From Bacteroidales bacterium (lineage in GTDB: Bacteria; Bacteroidota; Bacteroidia; Bacteroidales; UBA3824), in contig JAFPYR010000122.1 of assembly GCA_017412115.1 (NCBI GenBank), forward strand, positions 62,001 through 126,000: 64,000 nt of DNA. Direction: 5' to 3'. The position numbers were made by a program, and so were the translations under genes. The notes below the pieces were generated by a model. That model made no database searches, was not told where the DNA came from, and saw only the letters and a list, made by a program, of their open reading frames with translations. Shown one piece after another: positions 28,765 to 37,833 of this stretch (positions are counted from its first letter, which is position 1; each line of letters begins with the position of its first letter).

Positions 28765-29637
28765 ATGGACATTATAACACTTTTTACGGATCACATCAAA
28801 GTTTTTGTGTGCGAGACCACGCCAGAGGTTAATTCTCAAAGGCAAAAACTTCTCACGGTGCTTTCGAGGGCGCGGATAGAGGCGGTTACAGCCGAGCCAA
28901 ACGCCAGCGAAGATGCTGTGAAGGCTCTTATGCAAAGTTGCAAATGTTCGGTGCATATACTCGGCAAACAAGATTTTTACAATCAAGACGGCGAGGCGTT
29001 CACCTTGGGAGCGGGGTTGCAATACCGCGTTGCGCAATCCTCTCACAACAAAGATTTCAAGATGTTTCTGTGGAATCCCTTTGGCGAGGTCAATCAGCAA
29101 AACAAGTATATCAATGACATTCGCCGCGACATCGTTGACAATACAATCTACAATGCTAATCCCTCACCGATATTTTTTGTAGAAGAGCTCAGAAGCATGA
29201 TGAGCACAAAATCCGTAGTTCAAACCCAAACAGAAGAGAAAGACATATTCTTCATATACAATTACTTGGATCAAGAGACCGCCGAAGGCATCATAGGAAT
29301 GACAGAGGACGTGCTGACGCTCACAAAACTCGCTGTTTCCATGGACGACTACACCGACTATACCGACTATATTCAAAAGCAACTTCCCGGTTGCAAGGCG
29401 TGCATCATCTATTACGACTACGCTGGCGAATGGGCTGTGTCGTTTGCGCGTCAGATATGGAAAGACAACGGTGGCAAATCTGCCAAAGCTCCGATTTTAC
29501 TCATCGGAAATTCCGCACACGCCACATCCGAGGCTCATGCAATTTTCAATCACGTACTCAAGACCGCGATTTGCGAAGTAAGTCTCATACCTTTGGAAAT
29601 CAAAGTGTTCTACGACAAAGTTACGGGCAAGGGATAG
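28765..29637 (+). CDS. Protein with two TIR-like domains, STAND-system partner
   Basis: A 290-residue soluble protein. The first half (1-100) opens with a strand (IKVFVCETTPEVNSQRQKL) and has CKCSVHILGKQDFYNQDG followed by LGAGLQYRVAQ. This pattern ('sVHllG..y...e....lQ...A') recurs in TIR/DUF4062-like proteins encoded beside STAND NTPases. The second half (about 158-290) starts KDIFFIYNYLDQETAE and has CIIYYDYAGEWAVSFARQIW, placed like the conserved Trp segment of TIR domains; the catalytic Glu of TIR NADases is not evident. Base composition is richer in G+C than nearby genes. The gene precedes the nSTAND gene, with a further -7 box between them. A signalling or effector role is inference. 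Confidence 0.6.
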   Translation: MDIITLFTDHIKVFVCETTPEVNSQRQKLLTVLSRARIEAVTAEPNASEDAVKALMQSCKCSVHILGKQDFYNQDGEAFTLGAGLQYRVAQSSHNKDFKMFLWNPFGEVNQQNKYINDIRRDIVDNTIYNANPSPIFFVEELRSMMSTKSVVQTQTEEKDIFFIYNYLDQETAEGIIGMTEDVLTLTKLAVSMDDYTDYTDYIQKQLPGCKACIIYYDYAGEWAVSFARQIWKDNGGKSAKAPILLIGNSAHATSEAHAIFNHVLKTAICEVSLIPLEIKVFYDKVTGKG

Positions 29638-29781
29638 CCGCAAGACACCGAAAAAAACGTTTCAATCGTTTTCAATATAAAAATTTTTACGTACATTCTG
29701 TATCTTCGGTGATTAGATTTGCTACTTGCAAATTTAAATAATTTAAAGAAATTTTCATCCGTTTCTCATAAAAAAAATCAC

Positions 29782-29789
29782 TATCTTTG
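29782..29789 (+). promoter_or_regulatory. Predicted -7 box before the nSTAND gene
   Basis: TATCTTTG, 59 bp upstream of the ATG at 29849, within a 211-bp gap that holds no gene. The gap also contains a distant inverted pair CACCGAA/TTCGGTG. The upstream -33 box is poor. Confidence 0.45.
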
Positions 29790-29848
29790 TATGTCAGAAT
29801 GGCATCTATTTTGCAAACTTAAATAGAATATTTACAACATCAAGCGCA

Positions 29849-32800
29849 ATGAACCAAGACATCTGTCCATATCCCGGTCTTAGACCTTTTACCGAAGAGG
29901 AGACAATCTTCTTCAAGGGAAGGGATGTGCACATCCGAATGTTAGCTAAACTATTGGAAACCAAGAAGATGGCATTCATTACGGGAGCTTCGGGTGATGG
30001 CAAGTCGTCGCTGGTGTATGCGGGCGTGATACCTTTTATCAGGGCCGGCATGTTGAAGGCAAAGTTCAATAATTGGCTCATTTTCGACTTTAAGCCGCAA
30101 CGCAACCCGCTGAAATCTCTCTGCGAATCTATGTCTCAACAGACAGGACTTGATGCGCAATACCTCTACAACGAGTTTGACAACGGATTCTCCTCAATAA
30201 TAGAAGTTTACAAGAAAAGCGGACTGTATGTCGATAGTGGTGAACTCTCTGTCAATAAAGGCAAAAATCTGCTTATAATCGCTGACCAATTTGAGGAAGT
30301 TTTTACCAATAAAGAAAATTTTGACAACGGTACGCCAAGTCTTGAAACTTACACTACGGTAAACCTTTTAATCGAGACAGTTAGAATAGCAGTTGCTGAA
30401 AAACTACCTGTGTATGTGATGTTTACGATGCGTAGCGACTTTATTCCGCAATGCACCGTTTTCAAAAATTTGCCTGAATTTATCGCCTATTCGCAGTTTT
30501 TTGTTCAACAACTCAAACGCGAAGAAATCACTCAGGTAATTCAAGAGCCGGCCGTACTTGCAGGCTCAAGTGTTTCAAGTCGTCTGACCGATTATCTTGT
30601 TAATAATTTAAGTAGTGGTTTCGACCAACTGCCGGTTATTCAGCACGCAATGAACCTTCTTTGGAAAAATGCCAATGACGGTCAGCAGCAGTTGGATTTG
30701 ATTCATTTGGCTAAAATCGCCGGTATTTCAAAAAACGTTCTTGACAAGAAAGATAGAGAAGAATTTGAAAAATGGTTTGCTTTACTTCCCGATTACGAAA
30801 AAAAATATTTTGAAAAACCCGGTCTTAACAACGTTTTGAATGCTCATGCAGGTATTCTTTACGAATCGGCATACGATTATTATCAGAAAAATGCGACTTG
30901 GGCGCATAAAACAATCACGCGAGAGGAAAGCAAGAAAATTATCGAGGCAACCTTTAAATCCTTGGTAAAGATTGACAACAACCGCCCTGTAAGAAACCGT
31001 TGCACATTGAACGAAATTACCGGAATCATCAACCGTGAGAATATCACACCGGCTGTTGTTTGCGGTGTTTTAAATATTTTTAGAAGTCCTGACAACACAC
31101 TTTTAAGACCCTTTATCGACCCTGATAATATTGAAACACAATATCTTAGTGGCGATACAGTGTTTGATATTACGCACGAGGCATTAATCCGTAACTGGAA
31201 AAAACTTGAGACTTGGAATACTCAAGATGCTGTTGATACAAAAGACTTTTACGACCTGAAATCGCAACTTATGCGTTGGGAGAGCCATGACCGTAAAAAA
31301 GGCTTTTTGCTTCCGGCCGGTAACCTCAACTTTTTTGAAAACATGTATTTGAGGATTAGACCGAATGCGTTTTGGCTCGCAAGGTTAGACTCAAATAAAC
31401 TTCCTCTTGAAGAAAAACTCAAAAAAGCGGACGTTTTAACAAAACAATGCCGCGATTTCATTGTTGAAAGTCGTCAAGCAGTTGAGGCAACTCAAAAAGC
31501 AAAAAAACGTAAAAACCGTGTAATCGGTGTGTTAATTATAGGGTCGTTGATATTTTTGTCAGGTTTTGCATTTTGGGCATTGAAAGAAAGAGATACGGCT
31601 CAGGCACAGTCTGAAATTGCGGCTCAAAAAACTAAAGAGGCTGAAAATCAAGCCATTATTAATGAGCGAGAAAAAGTGCGTGCTGTTGAAGCCGAGAAAA
31701 TGGCAGATATAGAACGTCGTAAAGCAATTCAAGAGGCGTTGAAAGCGCAAGAGGCTCAAGCAGAGGCGTTAAAGGCATACGAATCGGCAAATGCTGCCCG
31801 TATTCTTGCTGACAGCATGAAAAACACGGCGTTACAAAACCTTCAAACCGCCAAAAAAGCCCTTAACGAGGCTCAAGAGGCACGGCTTATCGCAGAAGAG
31901 CAAACTAAAAAAGCGGATAAAGCCTCTGATTCAGCGGCTCGCCTTTATAATATTGCGATTTCAAATGCTTTGGCTATGAAAGCGAAAAGTCGTTATGAGG
32001 ACAAATCCATGAATCTTAGACTTGCTTGGTCGGCATGGCTTATTAACAAGGAGTTTGCAATAACAGAAAATTTGCCCGAACTTTACGAGGCTATGATTAG
32101 CGCTATGCGAGAAAATGGCTTTGACAACTCACTCAAAATCAACGATGAAAAGATTTCGGATTTTTTCATAAATTCATCTAACAGACTTTTTACCGTAACA
32201 GACAGAGGCGAGGTTGCAGCCTATAAAATTGCAGGCGACAAGCCGAAAGAACTTTTTAGAATTAAAAATACTGAGAGTTCAACACCGCTTCAAAAAGCGT
32301 TTTTCTTGTCAGATAAGTATTTTGTTTACAGCACTTTCGATAAGAAAAATTTTGTAACCGATATTAACGGAAAAACAATTTCGCAGTTAAAACCCTCAGG
32401 GTATATTAATGCGGCAGTTTTGTCGGACGACGAAAAAAAAATTATCGCGGCCTTCGATAACGGAAATATTTTTGTTTATGACGCTCAACTACCCGAAAAA
32501 GGTGCTTTCTTAGGTATAGATTTAAAACAAAAAGTCATGAGTATTTGTCTTACCGAAAACCCTGAAGAGTATTATGCTTTGACACATTTCGGTACTGTTT
32601 TTAAATGGAATTCAGCAACGGGTGAAGTTAAAGAAGTGTTTAAGAAGGATTATCAAAACGCTTTTGCACTTGCCGATATTCGAGACAAAAATATGTTGGC
32701 AGTTTGTTATGGTGATGGTGCTGTTACTTTTATTGACACTAAAACCGAAGAAGTGATAAGTGAGTTTTCAAACGAATTTTCAAAATTTGAACGTGCCGTT

Positions 32801-33106
32801 TATGACCCGAAAACTGGATTTCTTGCTTTGTCGGGCGGAGATAAAAGAATTTCGCTTATCAACACCGAGGATTTAACCTCGCAACCTTTTTTGATAGAAG
32901 AGCAAAATTTACGCGAGGGAAGGGCTAACTCGTTGAAATTCAACGATAAAGGTATGATTTTTGCTTTAACAGATAAAAACAGTATTTTGTATTGGGACAC
33001 CGACATCAATCAATACGCTAAAACTCTTCAAACCCTTAATCTTCAGCCTCTAACCAGAGATGAAAAGAAAGTGGTTTTAGGACGTGAGTTTGCAGGCGGA
33101 TTATAG
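29849..33106 (+). CDS. nSTAND1-type NTPase with transmembrane helix, coiled coil and C-terminal propeller
   Basis: A 1085-residue STAND-class ATPase. The opening CPYPGLRPFTEEETIFFKGR is the standard lead-in of the nSTAND1 family. Walker A is GASGDGKSS (46-54, Lys52), Walker B LLIIADQFEE (Asp146), with a winged-helix-like region ending DITHEALIRNWKKL near 440. A single transmembrane helix (about 555-577, GVLIIGSLIFLSGFAFW) is followed by an Ala/Glu/Lys-rich coiled coil of about 130 residues and then a degenerate beta-propeller (about 750-1085) without WD dipeptides. STAND proteins hold an inactive ADP state and oligomerise when the repeat domain senses a ligand. Here the helix would separate the NTPase (cytoplasm) from coil and propeller (periplasm), suggesting envelope sensing. 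The first 400 bases share the high-GC style of the upstream gene. Confidence 0.87.
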   Translation: MNQDICPYPGLRPFTEEETIFFKGRDVHIRMLAKLLETKKMAFITGASGDGKSSLVYAGVIPFIRAGMLKAKFNNWLIFDFKPQRNPLKSLCESMSQQTGLDAQYLYNEFDNGFSSIIEVYKKSGLYVDSGELSVNKGKNLLIIADQFEEVFTNKENFDNGTPSLETYTTVNLLIETVRIAVAEKLPVYVMFTMRSDFIPQCTVFKNLPEFIAYSQFFVQQLKREEITQVIQEPAVLAGSSVSSRLTDYLVNNLSSGFDQLPVIQHAMNLLWKNANDGQQQLDLIHLAKIAGISKNVLDKKDREEFEKWFALLPDYEKKYFEKPGLNNVLNAHAGILYESAYDYYQKNATWAHKTITREESKKIIEATFKSLVKIDNNRPVRNRCTLNEITGIINRENITPAVVCGVLNIFRSPDNTLLRPFIDPDNIETQYLSGDTVFDITHEALIRNWKKLETWNTQDAVDTKDFYDLKSQLMRWESHDRKKGFLLPAGNLNFFENMYLRIRPNAFWLARLDSNKLPLEEKLKKADVLTKQCRDFIVESRQAVEATQKAKKRKNRVIGVLIIGSLIFLSGFAFWALKERDTAQAQSEIAAQKTKEAENQAIINEREKVRAVEAEKMADIERRKAIQEALKAQEAQAEALKAYESANAARILADSMKNTALQNLQTAKKALNEAQEARLIAEEQTKKADKASDSAARLYNIAISNALAMKAKSRYEDKSMNLRLAWSAWLINKEFAITENLPELYEAMISAMRENGFDNSLKINDEKISDFFINSSNRLFTVTDRGEVAAYKIAGDKPKELFRIKNTESSTPLQKAFFLSDKYFVYSTFDKKNFVTDINGKTISQLKPSGYINAAVLSDDEKKIIAAFDNGNIFVYDAQLPEKGAFLGIDLKQKVMSICLTENPEEYYALTHFGTVFKWNSATGEVKEVFKKDYQNAFALADIRDKNMLAVCYGDGAVTFIDTKTEEVISEFSNEFSKFERAVYDPKTGFLALSGGDKRISLINTEDLTSQPFLIEEQNLREGRANSLKFNDKGMIFALTDKNSILYWDTDINQYAKTLQTLNLQPLTRDEKKVVLGREFAGGL

Positions 33107-33152
33107 GGGATTGGTTTTTAATTGTCATCAAAAAAAATATTATTTTGACAGT

Positions 33153-34331
33153 ATGAAAAAATTTTATTTTATAGCAATATTATTTTTGGTTTGTTTTGAA
33201 GTTCATGCTCAGCGGGACACTTCAAAACCAGAGGGTTATATTCCACTTTTTGACAATTTAACTTCTCCTGACGAGCCTTTACCAGAGGATTTTAACGGAA
33301 AAGTAAAAACCGTTGATAATAGCTCCGACTCAGTAATGAGCATTAGCACTGCAGTTGAAAATCTTAAAACGCTTTATCACTCAGGACGTTTTAGAAATGC
33401 TTTTGGCGTTGCATTGTATATCAAAGAAAAACAATACAGCGAAAAAATGTCAAAAACGGAGCGAACTGATTTTCATAAATATGCTATCGCGTCAATGAAA
33501 GAAATGGCTTTTGACAAACATGCTGATTCTTTAATGAAAATCTTTTGTAGTCAGTCGCCTTTTTATAAAGTAAAGGACGACGACCCGGTGGCTTTTGTAA
33601 AACTCAAAGAAAAATTTTCAACAAGACCGTGGTTTGCCATAAAGGTCTCTATTTCAAAAATTTATCCGAGAGTAGTAATTGATACGATTTACACCTTGAG
33701 AACACCAAAATCTGAATATAAATATTCGGAGTTTAGTGCCTCAAACTACGAAATTCATTTGGTATTTTATCCGACTAATACTTTGTCAATTTCGGGCGGA
33801 ATTGCATTTTCAAAATTCGGATATACAAGAACAGAAACCGATGAAAAAGTCAATTTTACTTATAGAGAAAAGGATAAGTTTTTTAGTTTTCCGCTTGAAA
33901 TTTCTTATTCTGCGCCCTCAATATACGGCATTATAAAACCGGAAGTGTTTGTAGGAGCAAAATATACTAACTTTTATGACAGTCATTACACCGTCAAAGA
34001 TGGTAAACGATCTGAAATTGCGGAAGTTACAGCCCTTGATTTGGTAGAATGTGAAGGCAAGGCTGAAAATCAAGAAAATAGTTTTGTAAGTCTTTACGGC
34101 GGATTAAGGCTCAATTATGAATACCGCAGATTTTCTGTTTTTGCCGGTTTGACGTACGGATTTGCCACAAAAGAACTTAGAGACCCTAAAAAGAAAGGAA
34201 ATAATACAGAACTTGCTGTACATCACTTATTTGTGCCAGATGCAATGCGGCTCAATCAAGTGAGTTTAAATTTCGGGGTAAAAGTAAATATTTTTTATCT
34301 TACAAAAACAAAATACGGTTACGGATATTAA
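33153..34331 (+). CDS. Outer-membrane beta-barrel protein with helical N-terminal part
   Basis: A 392-residue secreted protein. The ATG at 33153 starts a signal peptide (MKKFYFIAILFLVCFEVHAQ); an upstream in-frame start would place codons inside the previous gene. Residues about 50-150 are helical and TPR-like (TAVENLKTLYHSGRFRNAFG). From about 165 on, alternating strands (LSISGGIAFSKFGYTRT, PEVFVGAKYTNFYDSHY, SFVSLYGGLRLNYEY, LNFGVKVNIFYL) look like an 8-10 strand OMP barrel. It is in the same direction as the STAND gene, 46 bp after it. It may be the outer-membrane end of the same system. Confidence 0.72.
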   Translation: MKKFYFIAILFLVCFEVHAQRDTSKPEGYIPLFDNLTSPDEPLPEDFNGKVKTVDNSSDSVMSISTAVENLKTLYHSGRFRNAFGVALYIKEKQYSEKMSKTERTDFHKYAIASMKEMAFDKHADSLMKIFCSQSPFYKVKDDDPVAFVKLKEKFSTRPWFAIKVSISKIYPRVVIDTIYTLRTPKSEYKYSEFSASNYEIHLVFYPTNTLSISGGIAFSKFGYTRTETDEKVNFTYREKDKFFSFPLEISYSAPSIYGIIKPEVFVGAKYTNFYDSHYTVKDGKRSEIAEVTALDLVECEGKAENQENSFVSLYGGLRLNYEYRRFSVFAGLTYGFATKELRDPKKKGNNTELAVHHLFVPDAMRLNQVSLNFGVKVNIFYLTKTKYGYGY

Positions 34332-34343
34332 AATAAATAGATT

Positions 34344-35684
34344 ATGAGATTGTTAGTTATCATATTTGCAGTATTTTTGTTGTCCGGATGCAAAGATGGC
34401 GGCGTTTTAATAGACGATAATGCAGTGTTAGATTCTTTATCCTCTACATTATCTGTCAAAACATATACAATAGGTACGGGTGATATTGTTATCTATAATG
34501 GCAATCTTGTATTTATGGAACATCAAATTCAGGGAAAAATAGGTGATGAATCAAAAGATTTATCGCTTGTTAAAATCGATAAAAAGGGAAATAAAGAGGT
34601 AATTCACCTTAAACCTGAATGGCAATACGAACTTCCCGAGGAAATGGAAGATTTCAAAGAAGAATTGAAAGGCTTTGAACCTGAATCCGTAGTGGCAAAT
34701 CGTTTGTACAAATCACCCGACGGCTTTTTGTATGCTTGGGGTACTAATACTCCGAGATTCCGCTCAGATGTTACGGCAATGTCTATTGTGAAATTAGACA
34801 AAGACTGCAATATCATATATAATAAATGTGTAATGTATAGTACACAAGATTATGAAGGTAATAATCTTAAAATACCGAAATATGGTATTCCGCTCTCTAA
34901 TAGCAAATTTGCAGTCATAATGCAAAAAGAACAAACTTATGACTATTATACGGGGGCATATGGTCAAGAAGAATGGAGCATAATGGTTTTGGATTCAGAT
35001 GGAAATACAGAAAGCGACAATAAAATAAATATAGATTTGAGTTCATATAGTCTTCATACAATTTTTTCAAGCAACGATGTAATATGCTTTAACTGTGTAA
35101 CATATAGTGGTGAAGAGTTCCGAAAGATTTATGGCTATTCAACTTCGGGCGAATTATTGAACACTTTGACACTTTCCCACGACTCAGGAGAGGCAATTTA
35201 TACCGGAAACTCAACATTTATGATACACATCGACAAAGATAAAAAAGAAATAGGCGGTGAAATAGCAGAAGGAGTGCCTATGACAATTGAAATAGGCAAA
35301 TACGGATACGACAAGTTTATGTTCCCAGAAATCGAAACAAATTATTTTGAGGACTCAGATTCCACTTATGTAATTATAGGCGGATCATATTGCTCTGGCA
35401 GTGAATTTTTGTACGGTTATTGCAGAGAAAATTACACGGGTTCAAGGGACGCTGATTATATATACAATATCACACCAAGCAAAGGTATTATCCTTAAAGA
35501 TAACAAATTATATAAAATAAGCGGTCTTAATCCGATTGTAATTGTTGGTGTTTGGTACGAAAACGGTATTTACGGTATCTATTACAGAGAACTCAGACCG
35601 GAGGACAACGACTCAAAAGTCAGTTTCTGGTCTAACAAAGTACATTATATTGAAGTGGACGATTTAAAGAAACTTGAATTTTGA
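34344..35684 (+). CDS. Lipoprotein of unknown function
   Basis: A 446-residue protein with a short lipoprotein signal (MRLLVIIFAVFLLSGC). No enzyme motif is visible. Its repeated strand-turn-strand pattern (FLYAWGTNTPRF, IMVLDSDGNTESDNKI, IYGYSTSGELLNTL) suggests a beta-propeller, perhaps 6-7 blades. It begins 12 bp after the barrel gene, and its stop codon overlaps the start of the PP2C gene, so it is tightly linked to both. Confidence 0.7.
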   Translation: MRLLVIIFAVFLLSGCKDGGVLIDDNAVLDSLSSTLSVKTYTIGTGDIVIYNGNLVFMEHQIQGKIGDESKDLSLVKIDKKGNKEVIHLKPEWQYELPEEMEDFKEELKGFEPESVVANRLYKSPDGFLYAWGTNTPRFRSDVTAMSIVKLDKDCNIIYNKCVMYSTQDYEGNNLKIPKYGIPLSNSKFAVIMQKEQTYDYYTGAYGQEEWSIMVLDSDGNTESDNKINIDLSSYSLHTIFSSNDVICFNCVTYSGEEFRKIYGYSTSGELLNTLTLSHDSGEAIYTGNSTFMIHIDKDKKEIGGEIAEGVPMTIEIGKYGYDKFMFPEIETNYFEDSDSTYVIIGGSYCSGSEFLYGYCRENYTGSRDADYIYNITPSKGIILKDNKLYKISGLNPIVIVGVWYENGIYGIYYRELRPEDNDSKVSFWSNKVHYIEVDDLKKLEF

Positions 35685-36862
35685 CAACATTAGACTACAT
35701 ATTAATAATTTTGCTGGTTTTGGCGGTTTTGGTTGCGGTTTATTTTTATTTAACGCGGCGCAAAGCGGCTAAGCGGGCTGTAGATGATTCAAATGAAGAT
35801 TTGAAACGTCAAATCTTGTTTTCTTCAAACGAGGTTTTGCGTTATAAGACGCTGTACGAAAGTATCAAAAATGCGGAGATTAGTAATCAGAATTTATCTC
35901 ATCAGCATGACGAGCGCAAAAATGCTGCTTATCGTCACATACTCTCTGAAGCAGAGTCTGTTATGTTGGAGCGTAAGCAGATTGAAGAAGAAAAAATTGA
36001 GGTTGAAAACCGCAACCGCAAACTTTGGGACATGAGCCTTAAAATTCAGAAGGAGAAGGAGCGGATTGACTTTTTAAAAAGAGACATCGAAAGAAAACAT
36101 ATTTCTGTAACTGACAGTATTCATTATGCCCGATACATTCAGTTAGCAGTTTTGCCACCTGTTGATGTTTTAGGGAATTGGTTCAAAGATTATTTTATTT
36201 TTTGGCGGCCTTTGGAAATCGTCTCAGGTGATTTTTATTGGATGAAACAATCGGGCGATCTTGTTGTTTTTACTGTTGCGGATTGTACAGGACACGGTGT
36301 TCCGGGTGCTTTTATGAGTCTTCTTGGTATTACGTTTTTGAACGACATTTGCGTAAATCTTGACGAAAAAACTATGCCTTCCGACATTTTGGAGGCTCTT
36401 CGTGCTAACATTATCACCGCTATGAGCCGTAACATCGACGGTAGAAATATGGACGACGGTATGGATATTGCCCTTTGCATCTACAATACTAAAACAAAGA
36501 AAGTATATTTTTCGGGTGCTAACAATCCGATGCTTTTGGTGCGTAATGGTGAATTGTCAGAATACAAAGCAATTCGCAATCCGATAGGTAAATATCCTGT
36601 TATTAAGCCGTTTATAACTTATGAGGTTGAGGTTATGCCCGGTGATTGGATTTATATGTTTTCGGACGGTTTCATTGATCAATTTGGTGAAAAAACTAAA
36701 CGTAAACTTATGAGTACAAAATTTCGTAATTTGATAAAATCGCTTTCAGTTGAAAAATCTTCAGGAAAGGCGCAAGAGAATTTTTTAGGAGAGTTTTTGA
36801 TTAATTGGAAAGGCAATTTCTTGCAGATGGACGATATTCTCGTCGGCGGATATCAGATTTAA
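35681..36862 (+). CDS. Membrane-anchored SpoIIE/RsbU-type PP2C phosphatase, TTG start
   Basis: A 393-residue Ser/Thr phosphatase. The start is TTG, overlapping the previous stop (TTGA); no ATG is available before the membrane helix, so this start is very likely. Residues 5-23 form one transmembrane helix and 30-150 a coiled coil. The SpoIIE domain (about 150-393) has the metal-binding Asp residues of the family: RPLEIVSGDFYW, VADCTGHGVPGAFMSLLG, MDDGMDIALC and MFSDGFIDQFGE. Such enzymes dephosphorylate anti-anti-sigma factors or other phosphoproteins in partner-switching. No STAS or RsbW-like gene is nearby, so the target is unknown. A second member of the family is encoded at 44573-46852. 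Confidence 0.9.
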   Translation: MTTLDYILIILLVLAVLVAVYFYLTRRKAAKRAVDDSNEDLKRQILFSSNEVLRYKTLYESIKNAEISNQNLSHQHDERKNAAYRHILSEAESVMLERKQIEEEKIEVENRNRKLWDMSLKIQKEKERIDFLKRDIERKHISVTDSIHYARYIQLAVLPPVDVLGNWFKDYFIFWRPLEIVSGDFYWMKQSGDLVVFTVADCTGHGVPGAFMSLLGITFLNDICVNLDEKTMPSDILEALRANIITAMSRNIDGRNMDDGMDIALCIYNTKTKKVYFSGANNPMLLVRNGELSEYKAIRNPIGKYPVIKPFITYEVEVMPGDWIYMFSDGFIDQFGEKTKRKLMSTKFRNLIKSLSVEKSSGKAQENFLGEFLINWKGNFLQMDDILVGGYQI

Positions 36863-36924
36863 AAAAGTCTTAATCAAATGAAGCCCCTTGTACCATAAAG
36901 GAATTAAAGCAATATATCAACATC

Positions 36925-37707
36925 TTACATTAATTCCGGTCGGTATTCAAAGTGCATTGTGTCGTAGTGATACCAACGTCCGCCCCAAATAAAACCGTGC
37001 TTTTCAAAAATTTTTACAATCTCCAACGGAATTTTATTAGCATACTTTATGGAATCCGTTTCTGATTTGTTTTTGTTAGCCCAAAGCCAATATGTGCTGT
37101 TTGCAACATTAATGTCAATTGCGATACCGTAACTGTGTGCACTCAATCTTTTTGCACCGCGCACCTGCCGCCAATAAAAAGATGAAGATTTTTCAAAATA
37201 TTTTTTCAAATGCGGTTTTTGCGCTAATTCCTTCGCAATAATTTTCAAAGTATCTGAAACACCGTTAATTTTTGTCATAGGAATCTGTTGAGAGAACCAA
37301 TTAACTTTTTCAAGATTTGCTGAAACCTCAGCAGCACTTTTACCGTAAACTTTCTTAAAAAACTGCTCAGAACGTCCGCGTCCGCAATCGTTAAGATATT
37401 TTGGCGGCATCGAAACCGTATCGTACTCCATTGAAAACATATCTTCAATATCGCAATCGTCAAGTTGCTCTATAAAAGTTTTTTTCCGCCCGTCATCGTA
37501 AACGATTTTCTCTCCATCAGGGAAAATTATATGATTGTCTGCATATTTTAAATTTAAAGCCGGATACGAAAGAATCAACTTTTTTGCCCCCCAAGGAATT
37601 GTGTCATTATTTTGGACAACAAGAGTATCCTTAGCAACAGAACCATTATTTGTTTGCGCTATGGTACATGACACAAAAATCAAAATAATAATTAAAAATT
37701 TTTTCAT
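36925..37707 (-). CDS. M15-family peptidase (peptidoglycan carboxypeptidase/endopeptidase-like)
   Basis: A 260-residue secreted protein. ATG 37707 gives a signal peptide (MKKFLIIILIFVSCTIAQ); an ATG 14 codons upstream would add a charged leader. The C-terminal half has the M15 zinc motif: SAHSYGIAIDIN (H-x6-D) and HYDTMHFEYRPEL (D-x-x-H). M15 enzymes cut D,D or L,D bonds in cell-wall peptides. The N-terminal 100 residues are a family-specific addition. It is transcribed toward the PP2C gene, converging. Confidence 0.85.
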   Translation of the reverse strand: MKKFLIIILIFVSCTIAQTNNGSVAKDTLVVQNNDTIPWGAKKLILSYPALNLKYADNHIIFPDGEKIVYDDGRKKTFIEQLDDCDIEDMFSMEYDTVSMPPKYLNDCGRGRSEQFFKKVYGKSAAEVSANLEKVNWFSQQIPMTKINGVSDTLKIIAKELAQKPHLKKYFEKSSSFYWRQVRGAKRLSAHSYGIAIDINVANSTYWLWANKNKSETDSIKYANKIPLEIVKIFEKHGFIWGGRWYHYDTMHFEYRPELM

Positions 37708-37792
37708 CTTTAATCGCTTGTTTTTTCGCAAAGTAAAAAAACTTTTCATTAAAATCCAAAATAAAAATCACCAATAATAACGTATGAGATAT

Positions 37793-37821
37793 AAAAAAAA
37801 TGCGGTCATTTAGACCGCATT
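37793..37821 (-). terminator. Intrinsic terminator of the Phe/Tyr operon
   Basis: AATGCGGTC (37799-37807), 5-nt loop, GACCGCATT (37813-37821). On the minus strand the stem is followed by a run of T, just past the aroD stop at 37834. Confidence 0.85.
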
Positions 37822-37833
37822 CTCTATTTATTT

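Noticed and set aside
29645..29712. Inverted pair CACCGAA / TTCGGTG in the gap before the nSTAND gene, considered as a terminator or attachment site
   Set aside because: The arms are about 55 bp apart, only seven bases long, and no T tract or integrase gene is nearby.
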